NCBI GenBank assembly: GCA_002303765.1
Contig: DBCB01000031.1
Coordinates: 1 to 22,142 of the forward strand
Direction: 5' to 3'
DNA length: 22,142 nucleotides
Source of the DNA: Planctomycetaceae bacterium UBA969
GTDB lineage: Bacteria; Planctomycetota; Planctomycetia; Gemmatales; Gemmataceae
Position numbers and translations under genes: made by a program. Under the pieces are notes generated by a model. The model ran no database searches and was not told where the DNA came from. It saw only the letters and a program-made list of their open reading frames with translations. Below are positions 7,000-14,213 of this stretch, one piece after another (the stretch's first letter is position 1; the number at the start of each line of letters is the position of its first letter).

Positions 7000-9492
7000 A
7001 TGTATTTTAAATTGTATTCTAAGTCGATTCTTACTATTTCAATTATTTTGCTTGTTGCCTGCCAGCAAGTTTTTGCCCAGCCCAAAAACCCTGTTCCCCC
7101 TGATCTTACCAAAGAAAAGCCTGCTGATATCAAGCTGACTTATAACCTTGGTGCAACGGGTTTACGTGGTTGGATTTACACCAAGCCTGCGAATTTTTTC
7201 GAAAGCCAGCAGGGTAGAACTACCACTTTCAGCAGGCAGATTCTTGTCACTCATGTAGGTGCTAAATCGCCTGCAGATGGCGTTATTAAAATTAATGATG
7301 TGATACTTGGCGTTGATGACAAACCCTTTGCTGATGATGCTCGCAAAAGCATTGCTCTTTCAATTCAAGAAGCAGAAAAAGAAACGAATCAAGGGAAGCT
7401 GCACCTTCTCGTTTGGCGACAGGGCAAAACCGAAAAAGTGCAACTCAAACTTCGGGTCATGGGTTCCTACTCTGCAACTGCTCCTTTTAACTGCCCTAAG
7501 TCCAAACTCATTTTTGATGAAGCATGCAAGGTGCTCGCAAACGAACCGCTCCGTGATGATATGTGGGGCGCAGTCAATGGCTTGGCATTGATGGCAACAG
7601 GCAATCCTGAGTATCTGCCTCGGGTTAAAGCCCTTGCCCATAAGATTGGTCCTAAATCATTGAAGCTCGAACTCAAGGATGGAATGTTCATGTGGGATTG
7701 GGGCTATCGCAATGTTTTCCTTTGCGAATATTATCTTCTCACTGGCGATAAAGATGTTCTTCCTGCAATCAATGAATATGCAATTTCCCTGGCGAAGGGC
7801 CAGAGTATGTATGGCACCTTTGGCCATGGCATTGCAAAGTTGACTCCCGATGGGCAGCTTCATGGTTCGATACCGCCTTATGGCCCTGTGAACGCTGCGG
7901 GTTTGATTGCAAACATGGCAATCGTGATGGGAAAAAATTGTGGTGTGAAGCATCCGGAGATTGAGCCCGCAGTTGATCGCGCTTCCAAGTTCTTTGGCTA
8001 CTTTGTAGACAAAGGTGCAATTCCCTATGGAGAGCATATGCCTTGGCCCAACCACGAAAACAATGGCAAGAACGCAATGACCGCGTTGTTGTTTGGCCTG
8101 CAGGGCAATCGTATTCGTGAGACCCAGTTTTGGGCAAAGATGGTCACGGCTTCTTATCAAAATCGCGAGTATGGCCATACCGGCCAAGGGTTCAGTTATC
8201 TTTGGGGCGCACTTGGTGCCAACACGGGTGGCCCTGATGCTTTGGCAGCGTATTTTAATCAAGCGTCCTGGCATTTTGATCTGGTGCGTAGGTCTGATGG
8301 TTCCTTCACCTATGATGGCGGTGAACAATTTGGCCCCGGGAAAACAGATGATAATACCTACTATGGTAAAAGCAGTTACTATGGCCTTAGCCCTGCCGCA
8401 ACTTATGTTCTAACTTATTCGATTCCATTGAAGAAAATCGCAATTACAGGCAGGGGAGTTGATCAGGCAAGTTGGCTTACGAAAAAAGAAGTTGCAGATG
8501 CAATTGCATCCGGGCGCTTTGATCTTGATCGCAAGAATAAAACCAATGAAGAGCTTATCGAAGCCATGGGAGATTGGTCGCCCGTGGTACGTAGTTGGGC
8601 AGCAGAAGAGTTGGGCAAGCGCCCAGATCGGAAAGAGTTGGTTCCCAGATTGATAGTTTTGGCCGAAGGCCCAGATTATCGAAAAAGGCAAGGCGCTGCT
8701 GAAACCCTAGGCTATATCAACAGCGCAGAGGCTCTTCCTGTTTTGGTGCGTTTGCTTACCCATGAAGATCGTTGGTTGCGGGTGAAAGCTGCCAACGCGC
8801 TTCGCAACATGGGCGATACGGCAAAGCCTGTTGTTCCTGAAATGTTGAAGGCTGTGGTTGTTACAGCAGAGCCTTTGGCACCCATTGTTTGGGATGATCC
8901 CATCCAGCTAACGCATGGCGAATTAGCCGCTGCATTGTTCAAGGGATTATTACGAACTTCAATTAAGGGGATTGATCCCGAGCTGCTTTACCCTGCGATT
9001 CGTGCCATTTCCAAGAATGCAGATGGCATGGCTCGTGCCCAACTCACCCACACCATCACTAATCAATTAACACTTGAAGATGTGCAGGCCTTGGCCCCCG
9101 ACATACTTTTGGCGATCGATATTCCCTCGCCTGCGGATACGATGTTTGCAAACGAAATCCGGATGGCGGGGCTTCGTGCGCTTTCCAAGTACAACTTCAG
9201 GGAAGGGATCAGGGTGAGTTTAAAATTCGCCCAGACTCAAAGCCCGCATGGCAGCGAAAAACGCATGGGCGAGATCATGAAAGAACTTCTTCGCTATGGC
9301 AGTGCAGCTAAGGAAGTTTTGCCTGACCTCAAGGTTTTGATCATCCAGTGCCAAGAGGAAAAAGATTTCCCTGATTGGGCCAAGAAGATGAAGATTATTT
9401 CGGTTGAAGAAGCAATCAAGGCGATAGAATCTACAAGTACCCAGCCTGAGTTGCGTACCATTCAAGCCCCTAAAAGTGCCCCTAAGAAATAG
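7000..9492 (+). CDS. exported DUF6288 protein with PDZ-like and HEAT-repeat domains
   Basis: 830 residues from ATG 7000, with GGAAAG about 6 bases upstream. The N-terminus is a signal sequence (hydrophobic 9-25). LVAC at 18-21 could serve as a lipobox, while FAQ at 25-27 is a normal signal-peptidase site, so lipid anchoring is uncertain. Residues 48-152 form a PDZ-like module (LGATGLRGWI, then SPADGVIKINDVILGVDDKPF). Residues 155-480 match the DUF6288 type seen in planctomycetes: MGSYSATAPFNCPKSKL, then helical repeats and Gly/Tyr-rich loops resembling an alpha/alpha barrel. Residues 525-620 are HEAT repeats (WSPVVRSWAAEELGK, YRKRQGAAETLG, RWLRVKAANALRNMG), with more helices to the end. The biochemical role of the family is unknown, and the architecture suggests a periplasmic binding or scaffold protein, or a glycan-active barrel. 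Confidence 0.82.
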   Translation: MYFKLYSKSILTISIILLVACQQVFAQPKNPVPPDLTKEKPADIKLTYNLGATGLRGWIYTKPANFFESQQGRTTTFSRQILVTHVGAKSPADGVIKINDVILGVDDKPFADDARKSIALSIQEAEKETNQGKLHLLVWRQGKTEKVQLKLRVMGSYSATAPFNCPKSKLIFDEACKVLANEPLRDDMWGAVNGLALMATGNPEYLPRVKALAHKIGPKSLKLELKDGMFMWDWGYRNVFLCEYYLLTGDKDVLPAINEYAISLAKGQSMYGTFGHGIAKLTPDGQLHGSIPPYGPVNAAGLIANMAIVMGKNCGVKHPEIEPAVDRASKFFGYFVDKGAIPYGEHMPWPNHENNGKNAMTALLFGLQGNRIRETQFWAKMVTASYQNREYGHTGQGFSYLWGALGANTGGPDALAAYFNQASWHFDLVRRSDGSFTYDGGEQFGPGKTDDNTYYGKSSYYGLSPAATYVLTYSIPLKKIAITGRGVDQASWLTKKEVADAIASGRFDLDRKNKTNEELIEAMGDWSPVVRSWAAEELGKRPDRKELVPRLIVLAEGPDYRKRQGAAETLGYINSAEALPVLVRLLTHEDRWLRVKAANALRNMGDTAKPVVPEMLKAVVVTAEPLAPIVWDDPIQLTHGELAAALFKGLLRTSIKGIDPELLYPAIRAISKNADGMARAQLTHTITNQLTLEDVQALAPDILLAIDIPSPADTMFANEIRMAGLRALSKYNFREGIRVSLKFAQTQSPHGSEKRMGEIMKELLRYGSAAKEVLPDLKVLIIQCQEEKDFPDWAKKMKIISVEEAIKAIESTSTQPELRTIQAPKSAPKK

Positions 9493-9624
9493 TTGAACAG
9501 GTTGGTGTGTAACCAGCTTATTTATGCTGCCAATCGCATAGAAGCACTTGCCATCGCTTTGGTTCCTGTTAAGTTGGCATTTGGCATAAAGGCCCTTTGC
9601 TCAATACTTAAACTAAAGAAACTC

Positions 9625-11223
9625 ATGAATCATCAACTTGATGCTTTGAAATTCGATAATCGCTTTGTAACTGAATTACCATGCGATCCAGATTCCTCCA
9701 ATCGCAGAAGGCAGGTTGCAGGCGCGTGCTATTCCAAGGTTCTACCCACCAAGGTTTGTAAACCACAATTGATCAGCTATTCCAAAGAAGTTGCACAGTT
9801 GTTCGATCTGTCTGATGAAGATTGTACCTCGGATTATTTTGCCCAAGTGTTTGCAGGGAATATGCAGGTACCCGGGATGGATCCTTATGCCATGTGTTAT
9901 GGTGGCCATCAGTTTGGCCAATGGGCCGGGCAGTTGGGCGATGGCAGAGCCATTAACTTGGGTGAGGTGATAAATAAAAAAGGTGAGCGCTGGGCGTTGC
10001 AGCTTAAGGGGGCTGGCCCTACGCCCTATTCGCGTACCGCAGACGGCTTGGCGGTATTGCGTTCTTCCGTGCGCGAATTCTTATGCAGCGAAGCGATGCA
10101 TCATCTTGGGGTTCCTACCACTCGCGCACTAAGCCTAGTGCTTACAGGTGAAAAGGTAATGCGGGATATGTTTTATGATGGTAATCCGATGCATGAACCA
10201 GGTGCAGTTGTTTGCAGGGTTGCGCCATCTTTTACAAGGTTTGGGAACTTTGAAATCTTAGCTTCGCGTGGCGATGTCGAACTACTTCGAAAACTTGTTC
10301 ATTACACGATTAAAACTGATTACCCGCAACTGGGTGAACCTTCCCCCGAGGTTTATCTAACTTGGCTGACGGAAGTTTGCAGAAGAACTGCAATCATGAT
10401 GGTGCATTGGCAACGAGTTGGGTTTGTACATGGTGTGATGAATACGGATAATATGTCCATCTTTGGGTTGACCATCGATTATGGCCCCTATGGCTGGCTT
10501 GAAAATTACGATCCGGGCTGGACTCCTAATACTACTGATGCTTCAGGCAAACGCTACCGCTTTGGCAATCAACCTCAGATTGCCCTTTGGAACCTTGCAA
10601 GGCTTGCGGAATCTCTTTACCCCTTGATCGAAAAAATAGAGCCATTGCAAGAAGCTTTGGCCGTATATTCTGATACTTTCAAACAGGGCTACAACGAGAT
10701 GATGGCTGGGAAGCTTGGGCTTCGCCATTTCGATCCTGCAACAGATGAGGCCTTGACGGATGAACTTTTTCAAGTGTTGCAGTTAGTCGAAACCGACATG
10801 ACACTTTTCTTCCGCAAATTAGCGTTGCTAGATTCTAATCAAATAGATGAGGCAAGTGATGATGTGCTATTGATGCCCTTATTAGATGCCTACTATCTTC
10901 CTGATGAATTAACAGATAAATACAAGGCACGCATGGGTGCATGGCTTCGAAGTTATTTTGCCCGTGTTCGATCTGATGGTGCATCTGAAGATTTAAGGCG
11001 CAAGAAGATGAATGCCCACAACCCAAAATATGTGCTTAGAAATTATCTTGCTCAATTAGCGATTGATAAAGCTGCAGAGGGTGAATTTTCCAAGGTAAAT
11101 GAATTGCTTGATATATTGCGCAAGCCTTATGATGAACAGCCGGATAAAGAGATTTATGCAGCAAAACGCCCTGAGTGGGCTAGGCATCGGGCTGGTTGTT
11201 CCATGCTTTCATGTAGTTCGTAA
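9625..11223 (+). CDS. selO: SelO protein adenylyltransferase (YdiU family)
   Basis: 532 residues from ATG 9625; the frame is open back to 9493, but similarity to the family begins here (ALKFDNRFVTELPCD). SelO is a pseudokinase that transfers AMP from ATP to Ser/Thr/Tyr of proteins and is linked to oxidative stress. The family signature is clear: YGGHQFGQWAGQLGDGRA, the Lys of LQLKGAG (K128), the Glu of VREF (E151), HGVMNTDN (D275) and IDYGP (D285). The last two aspartates are 10 residues apart, as in characterised SelO. The C-terminus ends CSS, the position occupied by selenocysteine in animal homologues, and a second Cys lies 5 residues earlier (C525 and C530). The length is normal. It is cytoplasmic. 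The ThuA-like gene starts 34 bases downstream. Confidence 0.95.
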   Translation: MNHQLDALKFDNRFVTELPCDPDSSNRRRQVAGACYSKVLPTKVCKPQLISYSKEVAQLFDLSDEDCTSDYFAQVFAGNMQVPGMDPYAMCYGGHQFGQWAGQLGDGRAINLGEVINKKGERWALQLKGAGPTPYSRTADGLAVLRSSVREFLCSEAMHHLGVPTTRALSLVLTGEKVMRDMFYDGNPMHEPGAVVCRVAPSFTRFGNFEILASRGDVELLRKLVHYTIKTDYPQLGEPSPEVYLTWLTEVCRRTAIMMVHWQRVGFVHGVMNTDNMSIFGLTIDYGPYGWLENYDPGWTPNTTDASGKRYRFGNQPQIALWNLARLAESLYPLIEKIEPLQEALAVYSDTFKQGYNEMMAGKLGLRHFDPATDEALTDELFQVLQLVETDMTLFFRKLALLDSNQIDEASDDVLLMPLLDAYYLPDELTDKYKARMGAWLRSYFARVRSDGASEDLRRKKMNAHNPKYVLRNYLAQLAIDKAAEGEFSKVNELLDILRKPYDEQPDKEIYAAKRPEWARHRAGCSMLSCSS

Positions 11224-11257
11224 AATTGATATTCAGCGCATTTATTTGGGGCAGAAC

Positions 11258-12076
11258 ATGGCAAAGAGTAGAAAACGAATTATGGGTATTATTACAGCAA
11301 TGGTGCTGGTTTGCACTTTTGTATTGGGCCAAGAAAAATCCCCTTTGCCTGCGAAGAATACGAAGCTCAAGGTTCTTGTTTATTCCAATACCGCTTTCTA
11401 TCGACATCCGGAAATTCCAAAGATCAATCGATGGCTGGTTCTTTTGGGAAATGAAAATGGCATTGAAGCGGATGTTACCGAACATTGGAAAGACTTGGGC
11501 CCTGCAGAGCTTGCCAGTTATGATGTGCTGGTTTTGAATAATGCCAACGAGTTGGATAAGGTTATTCCTGAAGCACAAAGGAAGTCGGTTGAGAATTGGT
11601 TTTCTAAGGGTAAAAAGGGAATTGTGGGTATTCATGCTGCTTTGGTTCATCAGACTAATTGGCCTTGGTTGAATCAACTTGGCGGCTGCGATTTCAATAG
11701 TGATTCTCTTTTTCTAAAAGCGAAGGTGATCGTTGATCCGGCAGCAAAAAACCATCCCGCAGTTAAGGGTCAACCCCCAGAATTCTTTTATCAGGCTGAT
11801 TGGACTAACCATGATCGATCAGTTACCGGACTCCCCGGTTTTAAAGTTTTAATGCGTGTTGATGAATCTACTTACGATCCGGTTCGGGATTATTTTAAGA
11901 CCCGCAATGGCAAAGCGATGGGCAAAGATCATCCGATTGCATGGACCAATGAACCACAAAGTGGTGGTAGGTTTTTCTACACCGAGTTGGGCCATGATCT
12001 GCCCTCGTTGAATACTGCTTTTGCAAGGCAGCATATTCTTGAGGGCATTAAATGGGCAGCAGGTGTTCCGAGGTGA
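11258..12076 (+). CDS. exported ThuA-like (trehalose utilisation-type) protein
   Basis: 272 residues from ATG 11258. The longer open frame overlaps selO and lacks sense there, whereas this start gives a signal peptide (MAKSRKRIMGIITAMVLVCT, cleavage near residue 24). The remainder is a ThuA-like glutamine-amidotransferase-fold domain (PF06283): KVLVYSNTAFYRH (38-50), YDVLVLNN (88-95), KGIVGIHAA (120-128), HPIAWT (225-230) and GGRFFYTELGH (236-246). Planctomycete genomes carry many secreted ThuA paralogues whose substrates are mostly unknown, and involvement in sugar metabolism is inferred from the founding ThuA. It lies in a run with selO upstream and two esterase-type genes downstream. Confidence 0.85.
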   Translation: MAKSRKRIMGIITAMVLVCTFVLGQEKSPLPAKNTKLKVLVYSNTAFYRHPEIPKINRWLVLLGNENGIEADVTEHWKDLGPAELASYDVLVLNNANELDKVIPEAQRKSVENWFSKGKKGIVGIHAALVHQTNWPWLNQLGGCDFNSDSLFLKAKVIVDPAAKNHPAVKGQPPEFFYQADWTNHDRSVTGLPGFKVLMRVDESTYDPVRDYFKTRNGKAMGKDHPIAWTNEPQSGGRFFYTELGHDLPSLNTAFARQHILEGIKWAAGVPR

Positions 12077-12152
12077 ATATCAATCTCTGATTTTGATACA
12101 GAGTTGTTACGCAATAGTGTAGTTACCCGCTCTTTACTTTGGATGAAATAAC

Positions 12153-13229
12153 ATGATTAGGAATAAGACCATGCTGAAAAGATGTTTACTTGCGTTGGCG
12201 TTTTTGTGTCAGGGATTGAATCTTCCCTTGCAGGCGCAGGAAGCTACGAAGACTGTGAAGGTGTTTATTTTGGCGGGGCAATCGAATATGGAGGGCAAAG
12301 CCCGAAATACTTTGCTTGATTATCAATCTGCCAACGCTCCTACCAAAGAGCTTTTTACGCATTTGCGTAAAGATGATAAATGGATCACACGCGATGATGT
12401 CTTCATCAAGTTTTTGGATCGCAAGGGCCCACTTACCCTAGGTTATGGCTCCCCCGGTTGTACAGGCGTCGAGTTGGAATTCGGAACCATGATGGGTGAT
12501 TATTATAACGAGCCTGTGATTTTGGTGAAAGCTGCTTGGGGTGGGCATTCTCTTTATAAACTCTTTCGTTCGCCATCTGCTGGATTTCCCGCTGATGAAG
12601 TTCTTCAGAAAGAGCTTGTGCAGGCAAGGGAACGTGTAACTAAAAATAATGAGAAGAACAAAAAGACCGATCCTCTTCCTACCATGGAGGAAATCAAGAA
12701 AGACTATGGTTCTTCCTACCGCAACATGATGACTGAAGTTAAAACGGTGATGAATGATCATGCAGCGTTGTTTCCCGCATTGAAGGGTATGAAGCCTGAG
12801 TTGGCAGGCTTTGTTTGGTTTCAGGGCTTTAACGATATGTTTGGTGCTGAGAACGAATACGCTTCCAACATGAAGCATTTTATCAATGATGTGAGGAAGG
12901 ATCTTAACTCCCCGAAATTGCCTTTCGTGATTGGGGCGTTGGGCCAGAACGGATCAAAGCCCGCTACCAAAGGTATGTTGGTAGTTCGTGAAGCGCAACT
13001 TTCGATGAATGCTGTTCCTGAGTTTAAAGGCAACTTAAAGGCTTTTCCAGTTGATGTGTTGGTGGATAAAGCAGCGGAAGAAATGTTTCCCAATTGGCAG
13101 AAAAACCCTGCTTGGGTCAATACCGGCAGCGATCGGCCTTACCATTACTATGGCAGCGCGATCTGGTTTAACCGTATAGGTAAAGCAATGGGCGAAGCAA
13201 TGCTTGAGCTGGTCAAGGTTCCAAAATAA
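12153..13229 (+). CDS. secreted SASA-type carbohydrate esterase (sialate O-acetylesterase-like)
   Basis: 358 residues from ATG 12153; an alternative start is Met7. A signal peptide (CLLALAFLCQGLNLPLQAQ, cleavage near 29) precedes an SGNH-fold esterase domain of the SASA family (PF03629, formerly DUF303). The nucleophile block is GQSNMEG at 42-48 (S44). The oxyanion region is KAAWGGHSL (126-134), followed by WFQGFND (222-228) and a C-terminal D/H pair around DRPYHYY (327-333). Members remove acetyl groups from sugars such as sialic acid or xylan. The insert at 140-190 is Lys/Glu-rich and probably a surface loop. The start is 76 bases after the ThuA-like gene, and an SGNH hydrolase follows 77 bases later. 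Confidence 0.88.
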   Translation: MIRNKTMLKRCLLALAFLCQGLNLPLQAQEATKTVKVFILAGQSNMEGKARNTLLDYQSANAPTKELFTHLRKDDKWITRDDVFIKFLDRKGPLTLGYGSPGCTGVELEFGTMMGDYYNEPVILVKAAWGGHSLYKLFRSPSAGFPADEVLQKELVQARERVTKNNEKNKKTDPLPTMEEIKKDYGSSYRNMMTEVKTVMNDHAALFPALKGMKPELAGFVWFQGFNDMFGAENEYASNMKHFINDVRKDLNSPKLPFVIGALGQNGSKPATKGMLVVREAQLSMNAVPEFKGNLKAFPVDVLVDKAAEEMFPNWQKNPAWVNTGSDRPYHYYGSAIWFNRIGKAMGEAMLELVKVPK

Positions 13230-13296
13230 ATGGTTCAAGCTTTTCTCATCCAAAGCGCAATGCTACACTGCCTTCCTGTATATCTTTCTTTCCCTT

Positions 13297-13302
13297 GAGG
13301 AG
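13297..13302 (+). promoter_or_regulatory. Shine-Dalgarno site deciding the start of the SGNH hydrolase
   Basis: GAGGAG lies 4 bases before ATG 13307 and 7 bases before ATG 13310. An upstream TTG at 13295 would place this site inside the coding frame, so the ATG start is preferred. Confidence 0.75.
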
Positions 13303-13306
13303 CAGT

Positions 13307-14008
13307 ATGATGCGTTTGAATTCCGTTCTTGCCAGCGTTTTGTTTGTGGCTTTTTCCACTCCATCCCTTTTTGCACAACCCACTCCCGTGGTTCTCAAGA
13401 AAGATGATCGCATTGTCTTTCTGGGCGATTCAATTACAGCAGGTGGTAATGGCGGCAAAGGGTATATTCAAGTAATCCGCAATGAATTTGCTGAAAAGAA
13501 AAAAGACCTCGCTATTGAATGTATTGGTGCGGGTATCAGTGGTAACAAAGTTCCTAACCTTCAGGCACGGGTTGACAAGGATGTTATTGCTAAGAAACCC
13601 ACCATCGTTTTCATCTATATCGGCATCAATGATGTATGGCATGGCGCAGCCGATCCTAAAAAAGGCACATTGCCTGAAGCTTTTGAAAGCGGCCTAAAAG
13701 AAGTGATTGGTAAATGCACCAAGGCAGGGGCACAAGTTATTGTTTGCACACCTACCGTGATTGGTGAACTTCCAGGTGGGGCTAACAAGCTCGACACCAG
13801 GTTGGATGAATACGCTAATATCAGTCGCAAGGTTGCCAAGGAGTTGAATTTGAATCTTTGCGATTTACGCAAAGCATTTGTAGATCATATTGCTTCGAAT
13901 AACTCTGATAAAAAAGATAGGGGTGTTCTTACTTCCGATACGGTGCATTTGAATGAAGCTGGCAATAAGTTGGTTGCAAATACCATGCTAAAGAGTTTGG
14001 GCCAGTAA
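13307..14008 (+). CDS. secreted SGNH/GDSL-family hydrolase
   Basis: 233 residues from ATG 13307 (Met2 at 13310 is equally possible). A signal peptide runs to about residue 24 (VLFVAFSTPSLFAQ). All four SGNH blocks are visible: block I FLGDSITAG with Ser42, block II Gly in GAGISGN (74-80), block III GIND with Asn108, and block V SDTVHLNEAG with Asp211 and His214. The family hydrolyses esters, including acetylated sugars, lipids and lysophospholipids. Given the preceding SASA esterase, carbohydrate deacetylation is a reasonable inference but unproven. It is the last gene before the strong terminator at 14037-14073. Confidence 0.92.
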   Translation: MMRLNSVLASVLFVAFSTPSLFAQPTPVVLKKDDRIVFLGDSITAGGNGGKGYIQVIRNEFAEKKKDLAIECIGAGISGNKVPNLQARVDKDVIAKKPTIVFIYIGINDVWHGAADPKKGTLPEAFESGLKEVIGKCTKAGAQVIVCTPTVIGELPGGANKLDTRLDEYANISRKVAKELNLNLCDLRKAFVDHIASNNSDKKDRGVLTSDTVHLNEAGNKLVANTMLKSLGQ

Positions 14009-14036
14009 GCTTCTTGTGTGGTTATTGATATTCATC

Positions 14037-14073
14037 ACGGGAGGCAGGTATTATCACCTGACTCCCGTTTTTA
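14037..14073 (+). terminator. strong intrinsic terminator
   Basis: Arms 14037-14049 (ACGGGAGGCAGGT) and 14056-14068 (ACCTGACTCCCGT) pair over 13 positions with one mismatch, around a 6-base loop, and are followed by a T run. It closes the plus-strand run that ends with the SGNH hydrolase and separates it from leuS. Confidence 0.9.
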
Positions 14074-14213
14074 TTAAGCAAGCATTGTTATTTATGTAAG
14101 AACCTATTTATTGCTGTATCATCCCGCTAGGAACCTAGGCGCATTACTATAAGATGACAACTTGGTATTATTGTTGCCAAAACTAGAACCTCGAACATGA
14201 AGACTTGTTAATT

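Noticed and set aside
7657..8328. 223-codon minus-strand frame opposite the DUF6288 gene
   Set aside because: Antisense shadow rich in His, Cys and Ile, with no domain features and no ribosome binding site considered credible.
9493..9624. SelO starting at the TTG at 9493
   Set aside because: The first 44 residues have no family similarity and no ribosome binding site. ATG 9625 fits the family N-terminus.
11099..11257. ThuA-like gene overlapping selO by more than 100 bases
   Set aside because: The overlap disappears when the ATG at 11258, which begins a signal peptide, is used.
14100..14213. T-box or attenuator leader before leuS
   Set aside because: Only a short CTAGG-AA-CCTAG dyad is visible. 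There is no T-box consensus, terminator/antiterminator pair or leucine-codon leader peptide.
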